DNA of 64,000 nt from Algorimicrobium echini. Its GTDB lineage: Bacteria > Bacteroidota > Bacteroidia > Flavobacteriales > Flavobacteriaceae. Both the position numbers and the translations under genes were made by a program. This document shows, piece by piece, positions 19,089-28,216 of the stretch (its first letter is position 1; each line of letters begins with the position of its first letter). The notes below the pieces were generated by a model. The model was not told the DNA's origin. It saw nothing but the letters and a program-made list of their open reading frames with translations, and did no database searches. Location of the stretch: the NCBI RefSeq assembly GCF_900115185.1, contig NZ_FOVN01000004.1, forward strand, positions 110,203 to 174,202, written 5' to 3'.

Positions 19089-19988
19089 TTATTTTAGGCG
19101 TAAGGCTATTTGTTTAGCAAGGATTCCAGCTGCTTTATGGTTATTTCTAAACCACAATTCAGGCTCAATAAGTTCAAGTTCAGAAACTGCTAATTGGTTT
19201 GCGTTATCAGTAAATATATCAACTCTAGCATAAATAGGCAATTCTGGACAAGCTTTTGTTGCATTTACAGCAAAGGTTATTTCGGTTTCACTAGGATTGT
19301 AGGTTGTTACACTGCCACCGAAATCATCTTGTACACGGAAATCGCCTGCTTTGGCTTGTTTTAAAACCGCATGACTATACATGCCATTAAATATAATGAG
19401 CGATAGTTCTCCCTGATTTACAATATTGTGTTGAAAGGGTTGAAGCATCATGCTTTCATTTTGAATCAATTCAGAAAAAATACTCTCATAATCCGCTCTG
19501 TTTTCAGGTGATAATTTGTAAGTATGTCTGCCAGCACCAGAAACACAGGGTTTCAATACGGTTTCATTCCATTGTAATTGTTGGTGTAATTCAGCTAAAG
19601 TAATTTGAGTTCCAGCTTCTATAAAATAGGATTCAGCCACAGGAATACCAGTTGATTTTAAATCCAACAAGTAATGTTTATCAATATTCCAACGGATGAG
19701 TTTTTCGGAATTTAATAATTTGGTTTTGGTAGAGACCATAGCTAACCATTTTGAAAATTCTGGAAAGCGATCAAAATAATCCCAGGTTGTTCTAAAAAGA
19801 ATTGCTTTGGTGTCTGACCAGTTAAAATCGGGATCGTCCCAAGCTAATCGGGCAACGGTTAAATTTTCGTTTTGTAGAGCTTGTTGTACTAGATAGTCTT
19901 CATAAAACACGTTATGCTTGTAGGTGTTTGTTTGGGAGTCTTCTAAGTAGCGTTTGTCGGTTAGTATGATTATGTCGTAAGTTTTCAT
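19089..19988 (-). CDS. ATP-grasp domain protein (RimK/DcsG-like)
   Basis: 299 residues. The ATP-grasp pattern is visible as a central VLKPCVSGAGRHTYKL (ATP-binding lysine and glycine-rich loop), SMMLQPFQHNIVNQGELSLIIFNG, and near the end ARVDIFTD...AVSELELIEPELWF with the metal-binding Glu residues. Such enzymes ligate a carboxylate to an amine or amino acid using ATP; the substrate here is unknown. It sits between gamma-glutamyltransferase and a hypothetical membrane protein with gaps of 6-12 bases, so a shared peptide or glutathione-like metabolite is possible but unproven. Confidence 0.75.
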   Translation of the reverse strand: MKTYDIIILTDKRYLEDSQTNTYKHNVFYEDYLVQQALQNENLTVARLAWDDPDFNWSDTKAILFRTTWDYFDRFPEFSKWLAMVSTKTKLLNSEKLIRWNIDKHYLLDLKSTGIPVAESYFIEAGTQITLAELHQQLQWNETVLKPCVSGAGRHTYKLSPENRADYESIFSELIQNESMMLQPFQHNIVNQGELSLIIFNGMYSHAVLKQAKAGDFRVQDDFGGSVTTYNPSETEITFAVNATKACPELPIYARVDIFTDNANQLAVSELELIEPELWFRNNHKAAGILAKQIALRLK

Positions 19989-20000
19989 GTGTTTTAATTT

Positions 20001-21704
20001 TTAAAACCCGATTGCTGTGTCATCACCTCTATAATCGGCACCACCTTCCAAGGCGCCAGAATCCAATACTAAAATACCATCAACCTTCCCTAAAACGGGT
20101 GCATTTTCTTCGTTAATTGTATAGCCTTTAGCTTTCAATTCAGCTTTAAGTTGATCTTTAAAAACACCTGGTTCCATTCTAATATAATCGGGATACCATT
20201 GGTGGTGAAAACGTGGCGCATCAACAGCCTCTTGCATGGTCATGCCAAATTCATGAACATTTAAAATAGTTTGCAATACCGATGTAATAATGGTTGAACC
20301 TCCAGGGGTACCAACACTCATGAGTAGTTTGCCATTTTTCTCAACAATAGTCGGTGTCATGGAACTCAACATGCGTTTTTCAGATAGTATGCTATTGGCT
20401 TCTGCACCTAGTAAGCCAAAGGCATTTGGTACTCCTGGTTTGCTGCTAAAATCGTCCATTTCATTATTTAAAAAGAAGCCTAATTCCTGACTAAATAATT
20501 TGGAGCCGTAACCATGATTTAGTGTGGTTGTTACGGAAATGGCATTTCCAAATTGATCGATAATAGCGTAGTGAGTCGTTTCGTTACTTTCAATAATTTC
20601 CACGCTACCATGCATGACATCTGTAGATTTTGTAGCTTTTTCAAATGAAAAATCTGCCATTCTTCGGGAGAGGTAGGGTGCACTAATTAGAGAATCGGTT
20701 GGTACGTGAACAAAATCAGGGTCGCCTAAATAGAAACTACGATCAGCATAAGCACGACGTTCGGCTTCCGTAATAACTTGAATAGCTTGAAGGGAGTTAT
20801 GACCGTATTCTGAAAGGTTATAGGGTTCGATCATTTTCATAATTTGTCCTAACGCAATACCTCCACTAGATGGGGGCGACATGGAAATAATGGTTAAGTC
20901 ATCATAATTAAATGAAACAGGTTTGCGCCATTGTGCTTCATAGCGTGCCAAATCTTCTTCTGTAATAATACCACCTTGCTCTTGAATAAATGCAGCTAAT
21001 TTTTTAGCGGTTTCACCTTTGTAAAATTCGTTCCGACCATTGGACATAATGGCTTTTAGTGTGTTAGCTAAAGCAGGATATTTAATGGTGTCGTTTTCTT
21101 GCCATAAACCATCTAGAACAGTTCCTTTTGGGTTTACAGCAGCAAATGCTTTTTGAAAATAGGCTAAACGCTCTGCTTGTTGTTTGGTAACAACAACGCC
21201 AGTTTCCGCTAGCGCGATAACAGGTTTAAGAATGGTTTCAATGGGTAACATGCCGAATCTGTTATGTGCTTCAAAAACACCAGCTACAGTACCAGGAACA
21301 CCAACAGCCATGGCGCCTACAATGCTTTTATTAGGAATTACATTTCCTAAACTATCCAAATACATATCTTTGGTAGCTGCCATAGGTGCTTTTTCCCGAT
21401 AATCCAAAGCTCCTGTTTCTCCGTTTTGTAATCGATACACCATAAATCCACCACCTCCAATATTTCCAGCATAGGGAAACGAAACGGCAAGTGCTAATTC
21501 GGTTGCAACCATGGCATCAAAAGCATTTCCGCCTTGTTCTAAAATGGCACTTCCAATTTTAGAGGCTTCTTCACGTGCCGAAACAACCATGGCTTTTTGA
21601 GTAATGAGTCCATGTTTTTGAGTTTTTTTAGGTATTTCAGGTTGGTTTTTGCAAGACCAAACAAGAGCTAGTGTAAATAGCAAATAATAGCGTTTAATGA
21701 TCAT
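20001..21704 (-). CDS. ggt: Gamma-glutamyltransferase
   Basis: 567 residues with an N-terminal lipoprotein-like signal (LVWSCKNQ, Cys at 17). The Ntn-hydrolase proenzyme is evident: the autocleavage site lies before the nucleophilic threonine in NETTHYAIIDQFGNAISVTTTLNHGYGS, and the glycine-rich MLSSMTPTIVEKNGKLLMSVGTPGGSTI lies in the small subunit. The enzyme cleaves gamma-glutamyl bonds, for example of glutathione, at the periplasmic or cell surface. It is in an apparent operon with acpH-like and ATP-grasp genes. Confidence 0.93.
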   Translation of the reverse strand: MIIKRYYLLFTLALVWSCKNQPEIPKKTQKHGLITQKAMVVSAREEASKIGSAILEQGGNAFDAMVATELALAVSFPYAGNIGGGGFMVYRLQNGETGALDYREKAPMAATKDMYLDSLGNVIPNKSIVGAMAVGVPGTVAGVFEAHNRFGMLPIETILKPVIALAETGVVVTKQQAERLAYFQKAFAAVNPKGTVLDGLWQENDTIKYPALANTLKAIMSNGRNEFYKGETAKKLAAFIQEQGGIITEEDLARYEAQWRKPVSFNYDDLTIISMSPPSSGGIALGQIMKMIEPYNLSEYGHNSLQAIQVITEAERRAYADRSFYLGDPDFVHVPTDSLISAPYLSRRMADFSFEKATKSTDVMHGSVEIIESNETTHYAIIDQFGNAISVTTTLNHGYGSKLFSQELGFFLNNEMDDFSSKPGVPNAFGLLGAEANSILSEKRMLSSMTPTIVEKNGKLLMSVGTPGGSTIITSVLQTILNVHEFGMTMQEAVDAPRFHHQWYPDYIRMEPGVFKDQLKAELKAKGYTINEENAPVLGKVDGILVLDSGALEGGADYRGDDTAIGF

Positions 21705-21707
21705 AGT

Positions 21708-22307
21708 TTAATTAATTGCATTAGTAAGTAATTGTAGTTTCTCTTTTGAAAAGTATCGTAATTCTTCGAAAAAAGAGGTGAATTCTGCTTCAAATTCATC
21801 GTAGTATTTTACGAGTTCTCGTGTAGCTTCATTCATTTTAGACTTGTTTTTAGTGCGTCTATTCATGCCGTCTAAAACGTTTTGAATGCCTTCAATTTCA
21901 GCATAACTTAATAACCAATTGCCAGAAATCATATAGGGTAACATGTGTTTGGTTCTTTCAGGTAATAGCTGATAATTATCCTGTAATAACGTGTAAAAAT
22001 TTTGGACATAATTTTCGAGTGGTTCGTTGGAATAAAGCGACCAGTTTTTAGCTAAAAAATGATCGTAAAGGATATCTACAATAACACCACTGTAATGGCT
22101 GTAATTTTTATGAAGTCTTTTAGTACTCTGCCTAACTGTAGGGTGTGCATCTGTAAAAGTGTCAATTTCCCGATGGAGTAGGATACCAACTTGAATAGCT
22201 TTCGGATATTTTTTATATTTTTTCCCGCGAATACCATCTGCTATAAAATTGCCTATGGTAACCTGATCCAAGTTGTTAGAAAGATAAATGTGCGCTAAAA
22301 AATTCAT
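21708..22307 (-). CDS. acpH: Acyl carrier protein phosphodiesterase
   Basis: 199 residues beginning MNFLAHIYLS, with the AcpH/DUF479 signature: IGNFIADGIRG (metal ligand Asp), HREIDTFTDAHP and VDILYDHFLAKNW. These match the HD-like phosphodiesterases that remove the 4'-phosphopantetheine of ACP. The gene is first in a minus-strand unit with ggt three bases downstream and is divergent from glmM. Confidence 0.85.
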   Translation of the reverse strand: MNFLAHIYLSNNLDQVTIGNFIADGIRGKKYKKYPKAIQVGILLHREIDTFTDAHPTVRQSTKRLHKNYSHYSGVIVDILYDHFLAKNWSLYSNEPLENYVQNFYTLLQDNYQLLPERTKHMLPYMISGNWLLSYAEIEGIQNVLDGMNRRTKNKSKMNEATRELVKYYDEFEAEFTSFFEELRYFSKEKLQLLTNAIN

Positions 22308-22352
22308 GTCTCGAATTTACAAATTCATACTATAGAAAACACACAGAAAACT

Positions 22353-22360
22353 TATATTTG
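22353..22360 (+). promoter_or_regulatory. -7 promoter box of the phosphoglucosamine mutase gene
   Basis: TATATTTG matches the Bacteroidota -7 consensus TAnnTTTG and lies 20 bases before the start codon. A -33 element is not obvious. Confidence 0.5.
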
Positions 22361-22380
22361 TTGAAATTAAATAGAAAAAT

Positions 22381-23769
22381 ATGACACTTATAAAATCGAT
22401 ATCAGGAATCCGTGGAACTATTGGTGGTGCAGTTGGCGATAATTTAACGCCAATTGATGCCGTAAAATTTGCTTCCGCTTATGGCGTTTGGTTAAAAGGA
22501 CAATATAAAAAAGATGATTATCGAGTTGTGGTTGGCCGAGATGCCCGAATTTCTGGAGAAATGATACAGAATTTAGTTATGAATACCTTGGTAGGGTTAG
22601 GCATACATGTTATAGATTTAGGGCTTTCCACAACACCAACTGTTGAGGTTGCTGTACCTATGGAACACGCAGATGGTGGTATTATTCTAACGGCTAGTCA
22701 TAATCCTAAACAATGGAATGCCTTAAAACTTTTAAATAATAAAGGTGAATTTTTAAATGGTGAGGAAGGCTCTAAAATTCTTGCCATTGCGGAAAGTGAT
22801 AGCATGAATTTTGCAGATGTAGATAGTTTGGGGAAAATAACACGAAATGATGCTTATATTGATTTACATATTGATGCGGTTTTAGATTTGAAACTTGTTA
22901 ATAAATCTGCAATCGAAAAAGCTAATTTTAAGGTAGTAGTTGATGGTGTAAACTCTACGGGTGGTATTGCTATTCCATTATTATTAGAACGATTGGGTGT
23001 AGAATGCGTTAAATTATATTGCGAGCCTACAGGCCATTTTCCACATAATCCAGAACCTTTAAAAGAACATTTAACCGATTTGTCTGAAGCGGTTGTTAAA
23101 GCGCATGCAGATTTTGGAATTGTTGTAGATCCTGATGTAGATCGTTTAGCCTTTATGGATGAAAATGGACATATGTTTGGTGAAGAATACACATTAGTAG
23201 CTTGCGCAGATTACGTGCTAGGTGAAACACCAGGAAACACGGTTAGCAATATGAGTTCTACACGTGCCCTACGTGATATAACCGAAAAACATGGCGGAAC
23301 ATATGAAGCGAGTGCAGTTGGAGAAGTGAATGTTGTTGAATTGATGAAGAAAAACCAGGCCGTTATTGGCGGTGAAGGTAATGGTGGTATTATTTACCCT
23401 GAATCGCATTATGGTCGGGATGCATTGGTTGGTGTTGCGTTGTTTTTAAGCTTATTGGCTGATAAAAAAATGTCTGTTAGTGCCTTACGAGCTAGTTATC
23501 CAAATTATTTTATGAGTAAAAAGAAAATAGCCCTAACACCAGAATTGGATGTAGATGCTATTTTAAAAGCTATGGAAGCTAAATATAGCCACGAAAGGGT
23601 AACAACTATAGATGGTGTAAAAATTGATTTTCAAGATAGTTGGGTTCACTTACGTAAAAGTAATACCGAACCTATTATTCGCGTGTATACAGAAGCACCA
23701 TCAGAGGAGGAGGCCGAGACGCTTGCTAATAAAATTATTGCAGAAATTGAAGCTGTCGCTAATAATTAG
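22381..23769 (+). CDS. glmM: Phosphoglucosamine mutase
   Basis: 462 residues of the alpha-D-phosphohexomutase fold. The start SISGIRGTIGG, the catalytic phosphoserine loop LTASHNPKQWNALK, the metal-binding loop VDPDVDRLAF, the sugar-binding GEGNGGIIYP and the phosphate-binding RKSNTEPIIRVYTEA are all present in order. The enzyme converts glucosamine-6-phosphate to glucosamine-1-phosphate for cell-wall and lipopolysaccharide synthesis. A broader phosphomannomutase or phosphoglucomutase specificity cannot be excluded, because Bacteroidota annotate this branch as GlmM. Confidence 0.87.
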   Translation: MTLIKSISGIRGTIGGAVGDNLTPIDAVKFASAYGVWLKGQYKKDDYRVVVGRDARISGEMIQNLVMNTLVGLGIHVIDLGLSTTPTVEVAVPMEHADGGIILTASHNPKQWNALKLLNNKGEFLNGEEGSKILAIAESDSMNFADVDSLGKITRNDAYIDLHIDAVLDLKLVNKSAIEKANFKVVVDGVNSTGGIAIPLLLERLGVECVKLYCEPTGHFPHNPEPLKEHLTDLSEAVVKAHADFGIVVDPDVDRLAFMDENGHMFGEEYTLVACADYVLGETPGNTVSNMSSTRALRDITEKHGGTYEASAVGEVNVVELMKKNQAVIGGEGNGGIIYPESHYGRDALVGVALFLSLLADKKMSVSALRASYPNYFMSKKKIALTPELDVDAILKAMEAKYSHERVTTIDGVKIDFQDSWVHLRKSNTEPIIRVYTEAPSEEEAETLANKIIAEIEAVANN

Positions 23770-23777
23770 TACTTTTG
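23770..23777 (+). promoter_or_regulatory. -7 promoter box of the class V aminotransferase gene
   Basis: TACTTTTG begins on the base after the glmM stop codon and lies 17 bases before the next ATG, so the aminotransferase can be transcribed independently of glmM. Confidence 0.55.
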
Positions 23778-23794
23778 CAATTTAAAACATTTAC

Positions 23795-25309
23795 ATGATT
23801 ACTACAGATACAGCTTTAAACGTTGAAATGGATTTAGAGACTTATTTTGCTCAATTTAGAAAGCACATTATTGGTGTGGATCAAACGTTTAAATCGCCTT
23901 TTGGTTCTCAAAAAATAATCTATACGGACTGGACAGCTTCAGGCCGCTTATACCGACCAATTGAAGAGAAAATCTGTGATGTTTTTGGACCTTATGTTGC
24001 CAATACACATACGGAAACAACTGTTTCTGGAACGGCTATGACCAAAGCATATCATGAAGCCAAACACATTATAAAAGCGCACGTAAACGCAAATGATGAT
24101 GATGTGTTGATTGTTTCTGGTAATGGGATGACAGGTGTTGTGAACAAATTCCAGCGTATTTTGGGCTTGAAAGTACCAGAAAATTTGCAAAAGCATACTG
24201 TAGTTCCAGAGGATTTATGTCCTGTAGTTTTTATTTCACACATGGAACACCATTCTAATCAAACTACTTGGTTGGAAACTATAGCTAAAGTGGTTGTCAT
24301 TCCACCAGGAGAAGATGGCTTGTTTAGTTTAGAAAATTTAGAAAAAGCACTGATAGAACATCAAGATTGCACCATTAAGATTGCTTCTGTTATCGGTGGA
24401 TCTAATGTTACAGGAATTCAAAATCCGCATCATGATATTGCACAAATGATGCACAAGCATGGTGGTGTTTGTTTTGTAGATTTTGCTTGTTCAGCACCTT
24501 ATGTAGATATAGATATGCATCCAGAAGATACGACTAAAGCGTTGGATGCTGTATTCTTTTCGCCTCACAAGTTTTTAGGTGGCCCAGGATCTTCAGGTGT
24601 CCTAATTTTTAATAAAAAATTATATAAAAATATGATTCCCGATTGTCCAGGTGGTGGAACCGTTAGTTGGACAAACCCTTGGGGTGAACATAAATATATT
24701 GATAATATTGAAGATCGCGAAGATGGTGGTACACCTGGTTTTTTACAAACCATAAAAACGGCTCTAGCCATTAAGTTAAAAGAGCAAATGGGTGTAAAAA
24801 ATATGCTAAAGCGAGAACACGAGATTCTAGAAACTGTTTTTAAAGCGTTGGGTGGTATATCCAATCTACATATTTTAGCTGGTCAGCATGAAGACCGTTT
24901 GGGAGTCGTTTCTTTTTATATTGATAACTTACATTTTAATTTAGGGGTTAAATTATTGAATGATAAATTTGGTATTCAAACCCGAGGCGGTTGTAGTTGT
25001 GCTGGAACTTATGGCCATTATTTGTTACATGTGGACTATGAAATGTCTCATGAATTAACCCGAGAAATATCATTAGGAGAATTAACCCGAAAGCCAGGTT
25101 GGATTCGGATGTCTATTCACCCGACCACAACCAATGCTGAAGTTGATTATGTGTGTAAAAGTATACAGGCTTTAGCAGAGAATCATGCCGAATGGGCAAC
25201 AGATTACGCTTACAACAAAGCTACTAATGAGTTTGTCCATAAGTCTCAAGTAAATTCTGATACAGATGATGTCCAAACTATGGTATCTAGCTGGTTTGAA
25301 TTGGATTAA
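23795..25309 (+). CDS. Class V aminotransferase-fold PLP-dependent enzyme (cysteine desulfurase-like)
   Basis: 504 residues. The PLP fold is shown by the HMEHHSNQTTW segment, VCFVDFACSAPYVDIDM (PLP-binding Asp) and the Schiff-base lysine in FFSPHKFLGGPGSSG. A later GIQTRGGCSCAGTYGH has a cysteine-containing loop as in cysteine desulfurase/selenocysteine lyase relatives. The protein is about 100 residues longer than IscS. The substrate is unknown. No Fe-S assembly genes are adjacent. Confidence 0.82.
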   Translation: MITTDTALNVEMDLETYFAQFRKHIIGVDQTFKSPFGSQKIIYTDWTASGRLYRPIEEKICDVFGPYVANTHTETTVSGTAMTKAYHEAKHIIKAHVNANDDDVLIVSGNGMTGVVNKFQRILGLKVPENLQKHTVVPEDLCPVVFISHMEHHSNQTTWLETIAKVVVIPPGEDGLFSLENLEKALIEHQDCTIKIASVIGGSNVTGIQNPHHDIAQMMHKHGGVCFVDFACSAPYVDIDMHPEDTTKALDAVFFSPHKFLGGPGSSGVLIFNKKLYKNMIPDCPGGGTVSWTNPWGEHKYIDNIEDREDGGTPGFLQTIKTALAIKLKEQMGVKNMLKREHEILETVFKALGGISNLHILAGQHEDRLGVVSFYIDNLHFNLGVKLLNDKFGIQTRGGCSCAGTYGHYLLHVDYEMSHELTREISLGELTRKPGWIRMSIHPTTTNAEVDYVCKSIQALAENHAEWATDYAYNKATNEFVHKSQVNSDTDDVQTMVSSWFELD

Positions 25310-25315
25310 GGCAGA

Positions 25316-26209
25316 TTAATTTTGGTATTCCGCAGGAACTTTATCCCGATGTTTCCAGCGTTTATGTGTCCATAGGTAGTATTCGGGAGCTTCATGAATT
25401 TGTTCTTCAACTAAATCCAAGAATTTATCTGTAATTTGGTAATTTGGATACTCATTTGGGTTGTAGGCAAGGGTTTTAAAAGTGGTTTCATAATAACCGC
25501 GTTTTAATTTTTTTACACCAAAGAAAACCACAGACATATCCAGTTTTTTAGCTAACATTTCGGCACCTGTATGCACCGGAACCGTGATACCCATAAATTT
25601 ATTCCAATGAAATGCCTTTTCAGCTTTGGGTGATTGATCTGAAACAAAGCCACAAATGGTTACTTTACCTTGACGCTTGGTTTCCATAAGTATCGGAATA
25701 CTTTCTTTGGTTGTAATGAGGTGGCTATTGTATTTCGCACGGATACGTTTAACTAGTTTATCAAAATAGGTATTGGCTAAACGTTTGTAAATGGCATATC
25801 CTTTATTATTTAAATAGGTTTGTAGAATAAAGATCCATTCCCAACTACCATAATGAGCACACATAAGCGCAATACTTCTATTTTCTTTTTCCAGATTTTG
25901 AACCACTTCTACGTTTGAAAATGTAAAGCGTTTTTTCATTTCAGCTTCTGAAATGGTCATAGATTTTATAGATTCCATAACCATATCACATAAATGATGG
26001 TAAAACTTTTTTCGAATTCGGTTTAATTCGGCTTCTGATTTGTTTGGAAATGCTAGTTTTAAATTCTCTTTAACTACTTTTTTTCGGTAACCAATAATGT
26101 GATAGATTATAATAAATAATCCATCAGAAAACGCATACAGTAAACGAAAGGGTAAGATGGATACTAGCCATAAAATGGGATAAATAAGAATATAGGCAAG
26201 GAATTGCAT
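25316..26209 (-). CDS. Lysophospholipid/lipid A acyltransferase (LpxL/HtrB family)
   Basis: 297 residues. An N-terminal transmembrane helix (about 5-25) precedes the LpxL fold. The catalytic HX4E motif is MCAHYGSWEWIF (His and Glu spaced by four residues), and DQSPK follows at the expected distance. These inner-membrane enzymes add secondary acyl chains to lipid A or transfer acyl chains to related lipids. A -7 box (TATATTTG on the minus strand) lies at 26241-26234. It is convergent with the aminotransferase gene, six bases away. Confidence 0.87.
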   Translation of the reverse strand: MQFLAYILIYPILWLVSILPFRLLYAFSDGLFIIIYHIIGYRKKVVKENLKLAFPNKSEAELNRIRKKFYHHLCDMVMESIKSMTISEAEMKKRFTFSNVEVVQNLEKENRSIALMCAHYGSWEWIFILQTYLNNKGYAIYKRLANTYFDKLVKRIRAKYNSHLITTKESIPILMETKRQGKVTICGFVSDQSPKAEKAFHWNKFMGITVPVHTGAEMLAKKLDMSVVFFGVKKLKRGYYETTFKTLAYNPNEYPNYQITDKFLDLVEEQIHEAPEYYLWTHKRWKHRDKVPAEYQN

Positions 26210-26271
26210 GAATTAATTTTAGATTTGCAGTTACAAATATATGTTATATTCTTTTTAAACGTTTATTATTT

Positions 26272-26922
26272 ATGGGTGATTTAAGTATAGTGACTGTTGT
26301 AATTATTGCAGCCAATTGTTTGATTTCTTTTAAGGGTTTTAGTGATTACTCCTTTTTTGAAACCTATAAATTTAATGTAGGTGCTATTGTGAGAGGGGAG
26401 AAAATACGTATGTTAACTTCCGGTTTTTTGCATGTAGATACTGCACATTTATTTTTTAATATGTTTTCGTTATACTTTTTTGCCGATGTAGTGATAGCCT
26501 ATTTAGGAAATTTACAGTTTTTTATTGTTTATTTAGGGAGCCTGCTGTTAGGAAATTTATTATCACTTTATTTTCATAAAAATGAATACCATTATAGTGC
26601 TGTAGGTGCCAGTGGTGCTGTTATGGGAATTATTTATTCTGCTATACTGCTACAACCAGGCATGAGTTTATACTTGTTTTTTATTCCCATTCCCATTCCT
26701 GCCTATATTTTTGGTATTGGGTATTTATTGTATTCCATTTATGGAATGAAAAATCGGGTTGGAAATATTGGCCATGATGCCCATTTTGGTGGCGCCATTG
26801 GTGGTTATGTCATTACTCTAATGTTAGCTAATTGGTTATTCCAAGAGAATTTACTGATGATTGGCTTATTAGCCATTCCGATTGTATTATTATTTATTTT
26901 GAAAAAATTGGGGAAGATATAA
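26272..26922 (+). CDS. Rhomboid-family intramembrane serine protease
   Basis: 216 residues, six hydrophobic segments. The catalytic serine is in VGASGAVMG (Ser114) and the catalytic histidine in DAHFGGAIGG (His171). The HLFFNMFSLYFF helix carries the conserved His and Asn of the oxyanion region. Rhomboids cut transmembrane helices within the membrane; the substrate is unknown. The gene is followed by the bidirectional hairpin at 26929-26956. Confidence 0.92.
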   Translation: MGDLSIVTVVIIAANCLISFKGFSDYSFFETYKFNVGAIVRGEKIRMLTSGFLHVDTAHLFFNMFSLYFFADVVIAYLGNLQFFIVYLGSLLLGNLLSLYFHKNEYHYSAVGASGAVMGIIYSAILLQPGMSLYLFFIPIPIPAYIFGIGYLLYSIYGMKNRVGNIGHDAHFGGAIGGYVITLMLANWLFQENLLMIGLLAIPIVLLFILKKLGKI

Positions 26923-26928
26923 ACACAA

Positions 26929-26956
26929 AAAAGCCTCTCGTAATAGAGAGGCTTTT
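26929..26956 (+). terminator. Bidirectional terminator between rhomboid and TlpA-like genes
   Basis: AAAAGCCTCTC (26929-26939) pairs perfectly with GAGAGGCTTTT (26946-26956). It sits between the convergent stops at 26922 and 26977. Confidence 0.9.
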
Positions 26957-26976
26957 CATTATTTTATTTCAATTTT

Positions 26977-28104
26977 TTAGTCTAAAAGCTCGGCCATTTT
27001 AGCTTCTAATTCAGGCCCTCTTAAGTTTTTAGCAATTATTTTTCCGTCGGCATCTAGTATAAACGTTGCAGGAATAGATTGGATATTATATTTTTTGGCA
27101 ACTGGGTCATTAAAATACTGTAAGTTGGATACTTGGTGCCAGGTTAAACCATCTTTCTCAATAGCTGCTAACCATTCGCCTTTAGCGTCTTTTTGTCTTG
27201 GGTTGCCATCTAAAGATACACCAATAATTTCAAGACCTTTATCATGATACTTTTCGTATACGTTAACCACATTTGGGTTTTCTCTTCTGCAAGGTCCACA
27301 CCATGCTGCCCAAAAATCGATGATGGTTACTTTACCTTTTAAGTCACTTAAGGTTAGCATGTTTCCTTCAGGATTGGGCGCTGTAAAATCTGGTGCAACA
27401 CTTCCAATTGCTGTAGCTTTACCACTTACTAACAAATCGTTTATACTTTTACCAATACGACTGTTTTTTACGGGATCGGTAAAATTATCATATAACTCTT
27501 GTGCTTTGGCCATTTCAATACCTTTTGTTTTAATTAGGTTTTCTAAAATAGCTGCGCTTGTTACTACGTCGTTATGTTTTTTAATTGCTTCAAGGTTTTC
27601 TAAATTACCATTGTCAACAATTTTTTGAAATTCTTCTTGAATAGTCTTCATTTTAGCTGTGTCACCAGCGGTTCTTGCTGCCATAAACTCTTGACCCATA
27701 GCTTGATTTTTTGCTCTGATAGGATCTGAAATATCTTTAAAGACTTTAAAAATATCATTTTCATGACTTCCTGTTACCTTTGAGGACTGCAAGCTATCTT
27801 TATAAAATTGAATGCTAATATTTTCATTTTCTAAAACAATTGGCATTCCTCCTGGAACACCATCAATACTCAAAAGATATAAATCTGGAGAATCCACTTT
27901 ACCAGTAAAAGTTACTTTACCGTCTTTAATAATTGTAGAATCTACAAATGTGACGTTGTTTAAGTCGGCGTTACGGAGTCTCATTGTTTTGCCATCTACA
28001 GACGAATCAATAAAACCATTGAGTACATAACCTTCTTTTGTTACCTCATTCTTACAAGAAGCTACAAGAATTATTAAGGCAAGTAGCATGAGTTTTTTTA
28101 TCAT
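26977..28104 (-). CDS. TlpA-like thiol-disulfide oxidoreductase lipoprotein with DUF4369 domain
   Basis: 375 residues. A lipoprotein signal ends at VASC (Cys17). Residues about 25-130 fit the DUF4369 beta domain and the C-terminal 140 residues an AhpC/TSA-type thioredoxin fold with the redox site WAAWCGPCRRENP. These proteins are anchored in the periplasm and reduce disulfides, often for cytochrome or outer membrane protein maturation. A -7 box TATATTTG on the minus strand lies at 28134-28127, 23 bases before the start. Confidence 0.9.
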   Translation of the reverse strand: MIKKLMLLALIILVASCKNEVTKEGYVLNGFIDSSVDGKTMRLRNADLNNVTFVDSTIIKDGKVTFTGKVDSPDLYLLSIDGVPGGMPIVLENENISIQFYKDSLQSSKVTGSHENDIFKVFKDISDPIRAKNQAMGQEFMAARTAGDTAKMKTIQEEFQKIVDNGNLENLEAIKKHNDVVTSAAILENLIKTKGIEMAKAQELYDNFTDPVKNSRIGKSINDLLVSGKATAIGSVAPDFTAPNPEGNMLTLSDLKGKVTIIDFWAAWCGPCRRENPNVVNVYEKYHDKGLEIIGVSLDGNPRQKDAKGEWLAAIEKDGLTWHQVSNLQYFNDPVAKKYNIQSIPATFILDADGKIIAKNLRGPELEAKMAELLD

Positions 28105-28204
28105 TATCTCTGTTTTTTAGTTTGTGCAAATATAATGGAATGTTAAAATATATTTGTTAAGAATTCGCTAATATCTAACAGTGTATTTTCTCTGGTGATT
28201 TTAG

Positions 28205-28212
28205 TACTTTTG
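28205..28212 (+). promoter_or_regulatory. -7 promoter box almost touching the mnmE start codon
   Basis: TACTTTTG ends four bases before the ATG at 28217. With the usual spacing from the -7 box, the transcript would start at or within a few bases of the ATG. A second candidate box, TATATTTG, lies at 28149-28156. Confidence 0.55.
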
Positions 28213-28216
28213 TAGC